Shown: piece by piece, positions 25,311-37,375 of the stretch | Position numbering within the stretch: the first letter of the stretch is position 1 | Layout of the letters: each line of letters begins with the position of its first letter | Origin: Setophaga petechia | Lineage: Eukaryota > Chordata > Aves > Passeriformes > Parulidae | Length of the DNA: 64,000 nucleotides | Direction of reading: 5' to 3' | Assembly (NCBI GenBank): GCA_024362935.1 | Contig: JANCRA010000028.1 | Span: forward strand, 6,050,501-6,114,500 | Program-made: the position numbers and the translations under genes | The notes under the pieces: generated by a model | What the model saw: the letters and a program-made list of their open reading frames with translations, nothing else | Database searches by the model: none | What the model was told of the DNA's origin: nothing

Positions 25311-28300
25311 AAGCTCTGAGAGCTCCAGAGCTAACAGAACTCCAGATTATATTGGTATTTCATATCAAATATTGTTTGCTTCAGCCATTCCCTTTACTGT
25401 TTTTTCTGAGCATCTTGCTGTTTTTCTCACATGTTCACAGACTATTACAAGCATTTAAGGAATCACCCAATGCTAAACCCTCATATCAAAGGAGCTGAGT
25501 GCCAGCAGTTCTCAGGCTGGTTTCTGTGCTCCCTGTTTCTCTATCTGAGAACAAAAATATTTGTCCTTCAAATAATGTAACCTTCAACGTTGAAACCTTC
25601 ACTCCTTTGACAAACAAGTTATTAACAAACTTGGGGTTTATATGTTCCCTTTGCTCTTCATATTGGATTTCTTATATCTTTTAATGTACTCATCCTGGCA
25701 TTACCATGCAGCATCAGCACAGTGTAATAACCCAGCATGCCATTAATCCCTTTTTCTTCACCTGCTGTCCAGGTGTTTTTCCAAGCTATGTCTCAGTTTC
25801 TATCAGAAGGAGATCCTGACACTCATCTCATGCTCTGTCCATTGATTTACTGCTGGTGAGAAAGCCAGCAGACCAAGGGATTCTGGCTAGAAGGCAGCCA
25901 CAAAACTTTCCAGCCTGGTTCCTGGACATCCCAGGACATGGAATAATGTAACAGGGAGAGCTGTGCCACAGCTGAAATATAACCAGAATGTCTACATGGC
26001 TGATCCACCCTCATTGAGGAAACCTGCAGCTTATCAAGGCCTCTGAGCACATATTGCAGGGCTTGATGCAGGGCTCTAGCTACTCTTCCATCATTCACAT
26101 GAGTAGAGTTACTACACAGCACACTCACTATCTTGGAATTAATTTCTTTTCACTACAGTAAGACAGTTCAGCAGCACAACTCAGTGTTCTCAGGCATCCC
26201 AGGAGAGTTGCACAGCACTGGCTACCAAGAGATGCTCAGTTGTTCCACTTTTAAGTGTCCTTGTGCCCATTATAACATTGTAATAAAAATAACCAGAAGC
26301 GGGTATGTGTTCCCAGCAGGCATCAGTGATTCATAGCAAACTGTAAAAGCCAATGCATGACATAGATAAAGGCATTTGAAGCCCCAAGACACAACTGTGG
26401 TGTGTGTGCACCCTGCACTACGTCACCAGGAACCAGAGGACTGCAAAAGCTCATCCCCCACAGCCAGCAACAATAACTCGGTGGGACAGGTCACATTTGT
26501 CATCAGCCACAGCCTGTCCTGCTCCTGCACAGAAACTTAAAGCAGAGATCACAAAAGTAGAAAAGCTCTGGGAGGCAGCCTGGACAATGTTCTCTGAAGT
26601 TTTTCCTTCAAGGAGTATGGGCAGATTGAACCACAGTCATCCTTTTTGCTCCTCTGTAAAAGCAGAGGGATGGCAGCTCTCCCAAAGGACCTCAGCTCTC
26701 CACTTGCAGACCTGTGACTCCCCTGGGGAGGGAATGTCTCCATCACAGTGTGATGCCTACTCGGGGTTTTGTTTGCTTTTGTTTATTTGGTTGGTTGGGT
26801 TTTTACTGGAGACAAGGGTTGAGTGGCTTTTGTACCTCTTACCCGGTGTAACCTTGAGGACATGGAAAGTTACACTGCAGGGAAAAGCTGGCTGGGGAGG
26901 GTGATAAATGTGTCACACTAGAGAAATAAAGTATTTTATGCTTAGTGGGATGTTTATAGATGTGAGAGCAGCTACACTTTCTCAGACCTAAAAATGAGCT
27001 CTACTGGTTTTAGGGGGAACACTCCTGTTTGCAAAAGTGAGAATCCAACCCAATGGAGTTATTTCTGATTTAAATTCATTGTAACTGCAGGAGAGTTAGA
27101 CCCAACTAGTGCAGTTCTGGCAAGTCTGAGGAAAAGGGGAACTGATGAAATTGGTAGCTGGAATGTGAGAGGCAGTATCAGTCTGGGCCGTGGGTATGCA
27201 CACCAGGAGATCTGGTCCTGGGCCTCCAAGTGACCCTCATTCATCTACAGCTTCTCTTTCCCTTGGATTTTCTGTCTGTCAGGGTGGGAAAGTGACATTG
27301 ACCCTTTTTTGGAAAGTGATGTGACAAGCACAAAGTATTAGACAGCTGTGGGAAGCACTGAGAGATCTCTTGGAATTACAGATACAGAAACAAGGAAAGA
27401 TTTTGTCAGCTGGATGCAAGGACTTAAAAAAAAAAGACATTCTGACATGCTATTGCTGCTGAAGTACCCTCCCTGGAGAGGTCTGGCGAGGGCATTTCTC
27501 AGTGCCCACTCTTTATCTGAACTCCTCCGCATGCCTCAATCCTAATCCAGCACAGCAGAGACTCATCCTATTGTGTTAAAATCAAATGCACTTAGAGGTA
27601 AATGTCACTCTGCCATAAAAAGAAAGGAAACCACTTAACTTTCTGTTTCTTTGTCTACCTGCCTCCATAATAGTTCTTGTCAATTTACATTATTCATGAC
27701 TACCAGAGAGAACTTAAAATGTATCTTTCAATGGAATATAATGCAAACAGTTTTGTGTGTGGGCAGGGTAAAACAAAATAATAATTACAATACACGGTGA
27801 TAGTGCTTATAACAAAATATTATTTCCATAAAAAGACTTCTGTGGCAGGATTGCATACTCCAGGAACAATAAAAAATACCAAGAAAGTAAAATATCTCTG
27901 TTGGCGTGTTAGATTCTATCAATGACACTGATGGTTTCATTGTCTAAATAAACACTGTGTGTAGATAAAGTGTGACCTGCAAAGTGAATCATTAGATTGA
28001 CAGGATAAAGCAAATCAACTTTCTTCTGTCTTTTTGCCTCCCACCCGACACATAATCAGACTTCTCCCTATGTGGGCACTCCAACCGCAAGCATCTGTCA
28101 GGATCAGCTATTCTTGTAGCTTAGCTTTGGGAGTTTATGATAATCTGACAAAATTGCATCAGTCCATTTCAGACATTTTCCCTCTCTTTCCAGTAACACG
28201 GTTATTTAACATTGTCTCTTTAAATGAATATTAGCACAGGTAATTTGATTTTGCAATTTAGGATAATGTCCTACACTGTGTGTCTGCACATATCTGTGTG

Positions 28301-29669
28301 TACACATCAAATGTATGGAATCTACTTAGAAAGAACATACATGGCAATGTAGCTGCCCCAGCCTAAATCAGGGAATGGAAAACCTAAAGAGAAGATTTTT
28401 CCACTGCTCTAGTTGAACTCCTGCTGTTTTTCCTGGTAGATTTATTCTACTTTATGGTGAAGTAAATACTGTTGGATTAAGAGTCTCAGTGTATCAGACC
28501 CCAAAAGATGTGTGAAACACGAGGAGGATTCTCAAAGTATGTAACACATTAATTGGCTATACTGTCCAGAGCCAAACCAATAAATATTAAGGTGATAGAG
28601 TTGGCATAAAATAACTAAAGCAAAATCATGCCCAAACTCACAGCTCCAATTGAATCCAAAAGAGAGCTGACTGTGTATGGAAGATAAGGTGACAGGACAT
28701 ATTCTCCTACAGCCTCAATCAGCACATCCCACAGGTCACAGGCCACACAGTGACAAGCACTTGATGCAAACCAAACTGTTAAAATAATATACCTGTAGAA
28801 GTGATTGGACTGTGCTGCTGTGTGAAAAATGACAACCCAGAATATCACCTGCTTACCTCCAGCTCCTCTGAAATTGCCACTGTTAAGAATTTTTTGGCCA
28901 TATTTTTTCCTGGAAGAGGTCCTTTCCATGTTACTACACAACCTTGATGAACCCCCATTTATTCCTCTTCCCCAGGACTCTGGTGACCTTTCTGTAGGGT
29001 GGACATGCTTTCAGAAACTATAAATCTCCTCTCTAGGGTATGTAGAGAGAACCCATGGAGAGAAAGGCTTCCACAATCTTCCTCAGCCCTATCAACAAAG
29101 ATCAGACCCAGGAACTGGGTTTCTTGCTTGGCAATGTACAGGAAAGACAAAGCCATTACAGGGCAGGGCTCTGTGAAGAGGAAGGGCTGAGAAACACCAA
29201 ATGGAAAAGCAATGCTGCTCAGTAAATATTGATAGATGTTCCCTGCTCTCCTTGCAGTGCTGCTGCACAGATCCCCTTCCCTGCTGCCTTTCAGACTGTC
29301 ACTCTGCACACTGGAGCATTGCTTCCCTTCACCTCAGGGCTGCTTCATTTAAAGCAGGTTTCTGCATTTGCTCTGGAAAGTGAAGGGCTGAGAGAGGCTG
29401 GAGGAACATTTCCACTCAAGACTTTGCTCAAGGACAGGATGAATGCAACCCCAGCTTACCACAAGAAATGAGGTGAAAGGTTTTGTCAGCGCTGATCAGT
29501 GTTCATTTCACTAGTACTGATTTCCCATTTTGGTAGAAAGATCAAGGGCTGAATGCTGAACAGGAGGAAGACTAAACCAAACTTTCTTCTCAGAGATGAT
29601 CATTGTGGGTCAGGCTTGAAGCATATTACCTGGGTATTATAATGGGAAGAAATGCTGAAACTCCTGCTA
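25311..29669. other. Non-coding stretch; possible conserved segment at 27600-28020
   Basis: No gene. The 166-codon frame at 26404-26904 shows no domain. 27600-28020 is AT-rich, without CpG apart from one or two, and dense in homeobox/POU-like words (TTGTCAATTTACATTATTCATGAC, AATGCAAAC, AATAATAATTACAATAC), which makes it a weak enhancer candidate. Confidence 0.45.
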
Positions 29670-29860
29670 TGCCTGTTTGGCAGATAAAGAATTTCAAGCT
29701 CTGGGGCAGACAGATCAACAATAAATTCATATTAAGAAGTGTCTGTGAGATTTCCTAATGAGTTCAAGTACCTCAGGGCCAGGACCGTGGCCTTTCATGT
29801 GTTTATAAAGCACAGAACTCAGCTGAGCCCTGGTCTGAGCAGGGCAGCCACATCTCTGCA
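29670..29860 (+). mobile_element. L2/MIR-type tail remnant (weak)
   Basis: TTTCAAGCTCTGGGGCAGAC near 29690 and CCTCAGGGCCAGGACCGTGGCCTTTCATGTG with TAAAGCACAGAACTCAGCTGAGCCCTGGTC at 29772-29842 resemble the amniote tail 'aagctctttggggcagggaccgtctc..gtacagcgcctagcac..gggccctggtc'. It may be two adjacent fragments. Confidence 0.38.
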
Positions 29861-31494
29861 GCACAGGTAGAAGCTGTGCATCAGTTCTGTGGGCAAACTC
29901 GTGTGCCAGAGGAACTGTGCAGCTCAGCAGCACAGCCCTTAGACAGGTTTCAGTCTTAAATGGCCCTGTCCAATCTTCTCTCCCTTCTACCAAGCAAGGA
30001 CTTCTCCCCAAACAATGAGAGGGGTGATGGTAATGTCCTGAACATCAGCTGAGAGCTGAATTCATCTCTGCTTATCACAAACTCCAGAGTGAGTCCCATA
30101 TTCCTGCTTCACCACAGGTTTGGTTCTAACTGATGTGGAAGAACTTGGTATGGGATGCCCTGAAAGTGTCTCAAGGACTTCAGAGCAAGAGAAGTGACTG
30201 AAGCCTGCTGAGCTCCAAAGCTTCTGGCCCTCAGAGCAGCACAGCTGCTCTCTCTGAGCAGCATCCCTAAAACCAAACTGAAAATTCAGTATAGAAGTGT
30301 GGTGTGGGGTTGAATTTGACGACTTTTGCAAAGCACCAACATAAATATTGAGTATCAGTTTGCTGCTACTCTGTGCAGGCAACAAAGGGAGAGTGAGGTG
30401 AGGTGGAGAGCAAGGTTCTCCCACTGGATTGCTTTCAGACAGCCACCTCTGCTTTTGCCATGCAAAGTTGAGGTGGAACTCCCCATCCTGCTACCCCTCC
30501 CCATCATTCTGGCATCCTGGCTGCTGCCAGATTTCCTCTTTCAAATCAAAAAGGTTCAAAAGTAAAATCTTCCTTTGTACAGGATGGAACTCTTTCAGGT
30601 TGAGTAGGATTTGAGGCCAGCATGCTGTCACATACCAGAGGGGAAGCAGAGGGACACATTGCTGCTCAGAGTTTATATGGACAGCAAATTTATCCTGGCT
30701 TTAGGAGGTCCTGCTTTCTCTGCCCCCTCTCCATCATAATTAGACACATCAAAGAGCTGATCTGTCATCTGAAATGGCAAGATGCCTAACATTTATATTA
30801 GAAGGAGTCAAGCCCCAAGCAAGCAAAGATCAAGAACATGATGGTGAATGTGAGGGGGAGATTGAAAATCTGTCTGTGGACCTCAAGGAAGCTGAAGCGA
30901 TGGAAAATGTACAAGCAGAGAAGAAAAGGCTATCAAGCTTCCAATTAAAATCCCCAGGGATGTGGGTTTTGTCTGTGTTTGTATTAATCAAGGGTAAGAA
31001 ATCAGACAACTCAATGAGACAGGAGGAACTGTAGTGAGAAGCAAAGGACAGGGAAAAGCTGGGGGTCACTGGGGGATGGGTGAAAACAGGAAGAAAGAAA
31101 ACAATGACTAAAAATTTAACTACAAGGTGCTTAAAGGAAATAAAAATCTCCCCAGGTGTCGGGAGTGTTCTAAAGGCAAGACTGGCTTTACTCATCCCTC
31201 GACCTAAGCAGCAGGCTTTCTTCAAAGCACAGACCTACTCAAATATGCTTATGCAAAGAGCTTTTAAAGCTTTTATTGACAGCACTTAGCAGCTATGGCT
31301 TTCCTGAACCTCAGCTTGCCTGAGGTGAAATTGTGTGGGTTTAATGTCTTCCTCTGGTCAGGGCTGGTGCCCTTCAGCTCAGGGACGTGCTGGGCAGGAG
31401 CTGGGAGCAGCACAAGGAAGGTTCTTGCTCACCTCTGGAGCTCCAAATCAGGAATTCTGCAGCTGTCCCTGCCTCCTGCGGCCACAGGGAGCAG
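29861..31494. other. Non-coding gap; nothing recognised
   Basis: Frames of 120 codons (30062-30424, -) and 131 codons (30830-31225, -) overlap frames on the + strand and lack domains. The + frame 30774-31034 is rich in E and K but is short and resembles nothing. Confidence 0.5.
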
Positions 31495-31625
31495 ATCTCA
31501 GTCAAGCCCATGGTGATTAGCCCAAGGCAGTGGATGGTGTCAGTGTCAGAGCCAGGATTAAAACTCCGGTGGTTTTTGGCTGCCAGTCTGATGCTCGAAT
31601 CACTAGACCACACCTCTCATTATAA
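31495..31625 (-). mobile_element. MIR SINE remnant with tRNA-like head
   Basis: GATTAGCCCAAGGCAGTGGATGG, GTCAGAGCCAGGATTAAAACTCCGG, CAGTCTGATGCTCGAATCACTAGACCACACCTCTCA follow the reverse MIR pattern through to the head segment ('gtgctctaaccactaggccacactgcctc'). Confidence 0.72.
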
Positions 31626-33310
31626 AATAATTGTCTGATTTTCCCTTTGAAATCAAAGCTGTTTACAATTATATGGGAGAGAGCAAGAAAATGCAATCTG
31701 GGATGGTTCTCTTTAAAAGCATTTGCACCTTTTTATGTAAAATTTCATTTTAAACTCTGTGCGTGCAGTTGTTAGGGGACTCTAATCCCTTATTTTCTCT
31801 TTAATTTGACAGTAGGATTTCTTGTCCCTTTTGGAGAAACTCTCCAGGTTGAGGTGAATTGATGTATTTTTATCTTACTGAGAACTGCTGATTGTTATGA
31901 ATATAGAACATCACACTTGGAACATAACATAACTGTCTACTGCTAAATGAGTGGTTGTAAACTTTGGCTGTGGATACCTTAGGAGTTTATGATTGTTACA
32001 TAGGTGCAAGTTTTTCCTGAAATTCATTCAAAACAACATCATACCACCATAAAAATTAGTATTGAGCATGTGTTTCTGTATGAATTAGGTAATTTTCTAT
32101 TATTACTAATGAAACAGTAAATTTTTTTAACAATTAAGCACTCCTAAGTAGTGAACTGGTGAGAGACAACCTACTGGATGCCTTGAACTTCCCTAAAAAT
32201 CTGCAGAGCTACTCTGGCATTTCAAGTTGTGCAAGTACCCAGATCCTGACTGAATTAGGCCTGATTTAGTGACACAATGGGACACCACCTTTGGAGGGGT
32301 TTGACAGAATTGCACTGAAACTTTTATTATTGAATAGATTTCTGGTTTCCCATATGGAGTCTAGGAGAGTTTTTTGATACATTGCACCTAATTTAGATAA
32401 GACACATCAGCAGGAGTCATTCCCTTGAGTCTAAGGGGCTTTGGACAGGATCCTGGATACTTAAAAAGCTGTAGACAAGTCTGTATTGCAGTCAGCCTTC
32501 ATATTTAGATGGTAATGTATATTGCTCATGGTTATTATGAAAATGATTCCAATTAGAGATACCAGATGCCATGATATGAGGTAAGCTAAGGAAGCTGTCT
32601 TTAGCTAAGAAATCACATCCAGACCTAACATTAACAAAAAATGGCTGAAGCTGTTGATATTTAAGACTGCACATAAATATTAGTGGCTGAAAGCTGTGCA
32701 ATATGGCTTTTCTAATATTTTATAACTCAACTCAGCAAGAAGCAGAAGATGCAAAAATGGTATTTTCAATACTGGCTTTCCTTCAAGTGAATTGCACTTC
32801 TTACAAGTTCCACAGCATCTCCTATTTATAGATACATATTAGTTCATTAAACTATCATTTAAGCAGAAAAATAGTACTATAAAATACATTCTCAGTGCAA
32901 AGCCTTTGAGTTAACACTGCTCTTGGAACTTTGCAGATCTCTCCCCTGTGGAAATAGACTACAGACACCCGGAGGTAGATTACATTTTATTATCAGCGAC
33001 TGCAGAGTCAAGTCCTCATTGACAAGCGAAGTCTTGGCTGAGGGAGGGAAGAGGAAGGGTAAAGGAAGGTTAAATTTAACCCCCAACAGTCACTGCTCTG
33101 TGCATTTCTTTTTCTCTTTATGCCCTATCTGCAGGAACAAACTTTTTTTCCAGGCTCAAGCAGGGCTTGGGTGACATGTGTATATCCTCCCCTTCCTGGG
33201 TGGCACATCACAAATGTGTTGACACCAATCATGATAACCACACTTTGTTTCAGTGTTAAGCATAATGATAATGATGTAACCTGAGATAGGGCTGTATTGT
33301 AATTACACAG
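31626..33310. other. AT-rich non-coding gap; nothing recognised
   Basis: About 1.7 kb of AT-rich sequence with few frames, no CpG to speak of until 32960, and no repeat I could align. Confidence 0.5.
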
Positions 33311-33860
33311 TTGTGCCAGTTATTACATAGTTATAACACAGATCAGCTCCTTGATCAGATATGCCCAGGAGCTTCTTTTGCTTTACGACTAATGCAGGAA
33401 CAGAAAACTAGATCCCTAATTAACTTTGATTGAACCTTGATTAGATAAGGGAGTGGGGCCAGTAGGCACCAAGCAGGCGGGGAAGTCAGCCCGTATGTAG
33501 ATATGTTAAACGTGTAGGCACCGTCCTGACGAGTCACAGGAAAGAGAAAGGAAACTCCCTTTTCAGGAATTGATACCTCCCGACAAGCACAAAGGAATTA
33601 GCCCAGACTAGCCCTCAGAAATGCAAGAAACTTCTCACCTTCCCCATCCTGCAATGCCCCCACCCTATTAAGATGAGATTCTCAAGCAATTCACCTTGGG
33701 AGCAGATAGATTTCTATCATTCTCTCCTGCCACCACCGCAGGAGGGAATTGCAGAGAGAGCTTTGCACAAAACACAGTTATTTCTCCAGCTATTCACTCC
33801 TCACTCCTTTATTTCTGCTAAAAATGCTGAATTGTTAGTGCCATGCAAAGTTAGTGCCAT
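33311..33860 (+). mobile_element. Possible solo LTR of an endogenous retrovirus
   Basis: This block has clearly more CpG than its surroundings (about eight in 33380-33740 against very few in the flanking kilobases), which suggests a younger insertion or constraint. Its order fits an LTR: a direct-repeat-poor 5' part, a CCCTATTAAG TATA-like word at 33663, then about 170 bp ending in an AATGCTGAATTG region. A small direct duplication (GTTAGTGCCATG at 33835 and 33850) lies at the 3' edge. I saw no retroviral genes next to it. Ends and family are unassigned, and a conserved regulatory element is a possible alternative. Confidence 0.33.
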
Positions 33861-35884
33861 GTCATTTGTCCTGGAACAATTTCATTGAATAAACGATTTA
33901 ATAAAGGGATGAATTATGCCAGGCTTGGTTAACTGAATTTGGACAGCTGAAAACTAAAAAGCACCAGATGTACCTGAGGAGAACACTCATCACTTTGCTT
34001 GTGAGACAGGAGATCTGCAAATGCCCCCTCACTTCTCCAGAGCTGCACTGACTCTACAATAGTCAATTTTTGCAGCCAAATTTTAGTCTGTTTACTAAAA
34101 ATACTGACAGCCCCCAAAACTTTGGTATTTTAGGATATGTATTATCCCTTTCCAAGAGTAGAATAGCACATTAATATTCCACATTTATGGTGACTGTATA
34201 TGTTTTTCTAGAATTATTACTGCTATAAACTCAACAGGAGTTCTAGGTTGTTTAATATCTCTTAAAATCTAATGAATACTACTAATCTAATCTACTTTGA
34301 ACAAAGAAATAAATACAACTCGGGACACTTCACAAACTTTCCTAACTGAATCTGATTTTTGTTTCCCCATGTGTTACACTGTCATATTAATTCCTAACCT
34401 TTTTACAGAGTTCTTTTTTTGCCAATATTCATTCCTGCTTGTGAAGACATTTAGTGTCCTTGACCATAGAACACATAGGAAAGTGCTGCTGTGGCATTTT
34501 ATACTAGCCTGTAGATGGGAGGGAGCAAAAACCAGAGTTTTATAGAACAGGAACACGTGAGCTCTGTTCCAGCACAGTATTTAACTCCTGTTCAGTGAGT
34601 ATCATTTACTTCTGGGAGGGTAACAAGTATATGCCTACCATACTCCTTTGAAAGATTTTAAGTTATTTTAGGCCAACTTAGGTTTATTGACCCAAAGAGT
34701 AAAAAAAACCCTCTCTCAAATAAAACCCACTTCAGTACCTATCCTGGTGTGCTCTGAATTGACAGTACACCACTCTCAGCAGATGTTATCACACAGACTT
34801 CTCTCAGTCACTGAATTACTCTATTGCATGCGACAGCCAACTTTCAGTCCTTCAGACTTTAATGTTATCCAAACAAGATTTTTTTTTTCCTGTAGGGCTG
34901 TGGACATATTCCTCAGTGAGAACTGCTTATTTTCCAAGTATAGGCTTTCAGAGTCCTTTGATATATTAATTATCTGTGAGGTGTAGAAAAGCATGGCAAT
35001 CATTTTTGTCAAAGGCAGGGAAAATGGACCCATTTCACTTTTGCAGCACTCAGGAGTGGCTGAGTGTTCCCTTTCACACACACCACTGCAGGAGCCCACA
35101 AACACAGGTATGAACTGAACATGGGCAGCTCTCTGGGGAGAGAAACCTTTCCAAAGGTGAAGGAAACACACAGAACCTGTTTGCAGGTACAGCTGGGGCC
35201 ATCCTTGTCAGCTGGTTATGGACTGTAACCGTGTGAGGGAGAGGAGTCCTACCACTTCCAAAACTTGGGCACCTTTGTTGCTTCTCTCTGTGCATTCTCC
35301 CTTCAGGCACCTTCTTGAATAGAGGACAAATCACCCAAAGCAGAAACTTGATCTCCAGCCTCATTCAAACCTCCCATCACCAACTTTTCTGCCAGAGCAA
35401 AGCAACAAGCACACGCTCAGCTATGAGTTGATGAGGAGCCTCCCTGATCCTTGGGTGTTTAATTCAGGATATGCCCTCTGCTGAACCAGAGGGAGAACCT
35501 TTAGGATTGAGCCACGTTTCATTTATGATTTTTCTGGTTGCAGGGCAAAGCAGTAACAGTGACACAATATGAAAAGCATCCCACAGTCCTCTCAGGAGTG
35601 TGCAACAGCCACAGAGGCTCCAGTGCAAATAAACTCTCTGATGATACTGATTTGGTTTCTGCTGAGTAGGACCTTAGGAGTGAGATAACCAGCACAGCTT
35701 CAAACAGAGAGCTTGGATCTACATTGTCCCACTCCAGTCATTTTCATTTCACATGTAAAGCACTTCTGCCTGGGACACAGGGACAGAAAGCTGTAATAAA
35801 TTGTACAGGGAATTTGGTGATCTGTGCTCCCAGTATTTGAACCTCCAAAAAAATTATCTTAGAGCTCTAAGGACAGAGTGTTTG
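33861..35884. other. Non-coding gap; nothing recognised
   Basis: AT-rich. Frames up to 116 codons occur on the - strand (34821-35171) with no domain. Confidence 0.5.
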
Positions 35885-36090
35885 TAAAAGTACAACACTG
35901 CCTTTCTCTCTTTTCCATGGCACAGAATTCTTCTGCCAGGATTGGCTTCTCTTCCTCCTTTGACAAATCAACACAATTTTGGCAGTGACTGCCAGTGCTG
36001 TGCTACCAATAATTCACCAGAACTGAGAAACTTTGGTTCTTTCATTCTACTAAATGATCTCCCACATGCCCAGATTTGTTCAATTTCTGG
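35885..36090 (+). repeat. Arm 1 of an inverted pair of related ~200-bp repeats
   Basis: This segment aligns to the reverse complement of 37165-37375. Shared words in the same order include CTTTCTC, CTTCTG, GCCA..ATTGGC, ACAAATCA, TGACTGCCAGTGCTGTGCT, CCAATAATTCACCA, GAAAC and TTTGTTCA. The alignment has several small gaps, so the copies are old. Translations of the two arms share the DCQCCA.NN pattern in the same relative frame, a by-product of the DNA similarity. I do not recognise the family. Confidence 0.75.
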
Positions 36091-37164
36091 TTTAGGTACT
36101 GCAGGCTCAATCCTACCCCAACACTGGGCTCTGTTTCCAGGCTTTTCAGAGGATGAGGCATCCCAAGGATTTGGAGGTAAGATAGTGGGTGTACAGGAGG
36201 GTTCAACTGAGGACACACTGCTGTACATCTTGGAAAGGAATTAGACACTTGCACAAACACTGTAAATTAAAAAACAAAAGCATTTGTTCATAATTTATTG
36301 AATTTTTAAGGCTTATGTAAAATTTTGTGATTTTTGATATGTCAGCTCTAAAAGCATCTTCTGCAGGGTTCTGCATCAACACACATGACAAATTGTCCCT
36401 ATTTGAGCTGTTTGCAAAGTTATTATAAAACAGGAGGTGAGAGATGCAGGCTGGACTGTGGAGAGAGCTTCTCCCAGGATTCATTTTGGGGGTGAACTGC
36501 ATGTACAGCAGGGAGGAGTTGCATAAAGCTGAAATGACATTGCTCACATTAGCTTCAGTGCTTAGATTCAAACATGTATTAACCTGGGAAATAATATAAA
36601 TGCCATTTGAAAGCCTATTCTTATAGCATTTCTGACCCACTTCAGGCTCCTTTTGGTAATCTGGGAAGGGACCTTTGTTCCCATGGCAGCCCATAATTTC
36701 CTGAGTGAAACAGTTCAGCTGAGCTCTGAATGACAGAGTCAGGCATTTGGATGCTTATCTTGCTTCCAAGTGTTCCGAGGTTCCTCATTTCTCACTTATT
36801 GCACAATGCCCCAATCTCACTCTGAAGGTGAGAACTGGATCAGAAAGAAAATATAATTGCTTTTTTTTTATTAGCTTATGATACAGTCCCGCCCTTCTGT
36901 GTTGCCAGCTTACTGAGTTCTTCACAAATGATGATATACATAGAGGGAATGATATAATTATCAGCCTATAATTACAGGTATATAGATATATACATCCCCC
37001 TGGAGGAGAGCTGGGCTTGGCACATACCTGCTTGTAACGCTGAGTCTTTAGGGAATTCATGCCCATTTTAAGTAGAAGATTATTTATTTATCAAATGCTT
37101 GAGACATTTTATGAAAAATGAACCCAAAAGAATCCTTTGATTCTTTTTAATAAAGTTCATAAAG
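36091..37164. other. Interior between the two inverted repeat arms; no gene seen
   Basis: About 1.07 kb of AT-rich sequence lying between the inverted arms. It has no recognisable transposase or other domain; its longest frame (36203-36694, - strand) is 163 codons and resembles no family I know. If the arms are terminal inverted repeats, this would be the decayed body of the element. Confidence 0.5.
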
Positions 37165-37375
37165 TAAGTAACTGAACAGATCCAGGCATGCAGGAGCAAA
37201 CTCTCTTGTCAGAGTGAAAGCAGAGATGTTTCCCAATCGTGGTAAATTATTGGGAGCACAGCATTGGCAGTCAATGAAGAGTTTGCAGCAGCAAAGCTGA
37301 TTTGTTGAGGGAAGGGAAGGTGCCAGTCTTGGCACAAGGATCAGAAGCTAACACTGAGAAAGCCAAGTCAGTACT
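37165..37375 (-). repeat. Arm 2 of an inverted pair of related ~200-bp repeats
   Basis: Read on the - strand it runs CTTTCTCAG, CTTCTGATC, GCCAAGACTGGC, CTCAACAAATCAGC, TGACTGCCAATGCTGTGCT, CCAATAATTTACCA, GAAACATC, CTGTTCAG, in the order of arm 1 at 35885. About 1.07 kb lies between the arms (36091-37164). They could be terminal inverted repeats of one decayed DNA transposon, or two independent insertions of one unknown repeat. Confidence 0.75.

Noticed and set aside
26404..26904. 166-codon + strand frame
   Set aside because: No domain, ordinary intergenic composition and a GTG-type start. Chance frame.
36203..36694. 163-codon - strand frame between the inverted repeat arms, considered as a transposase
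   Set aside because: No DDE/DDD layout, zinc finger or other transposase motif was visible. It is rich in N and S as in random AT-rich DNA.
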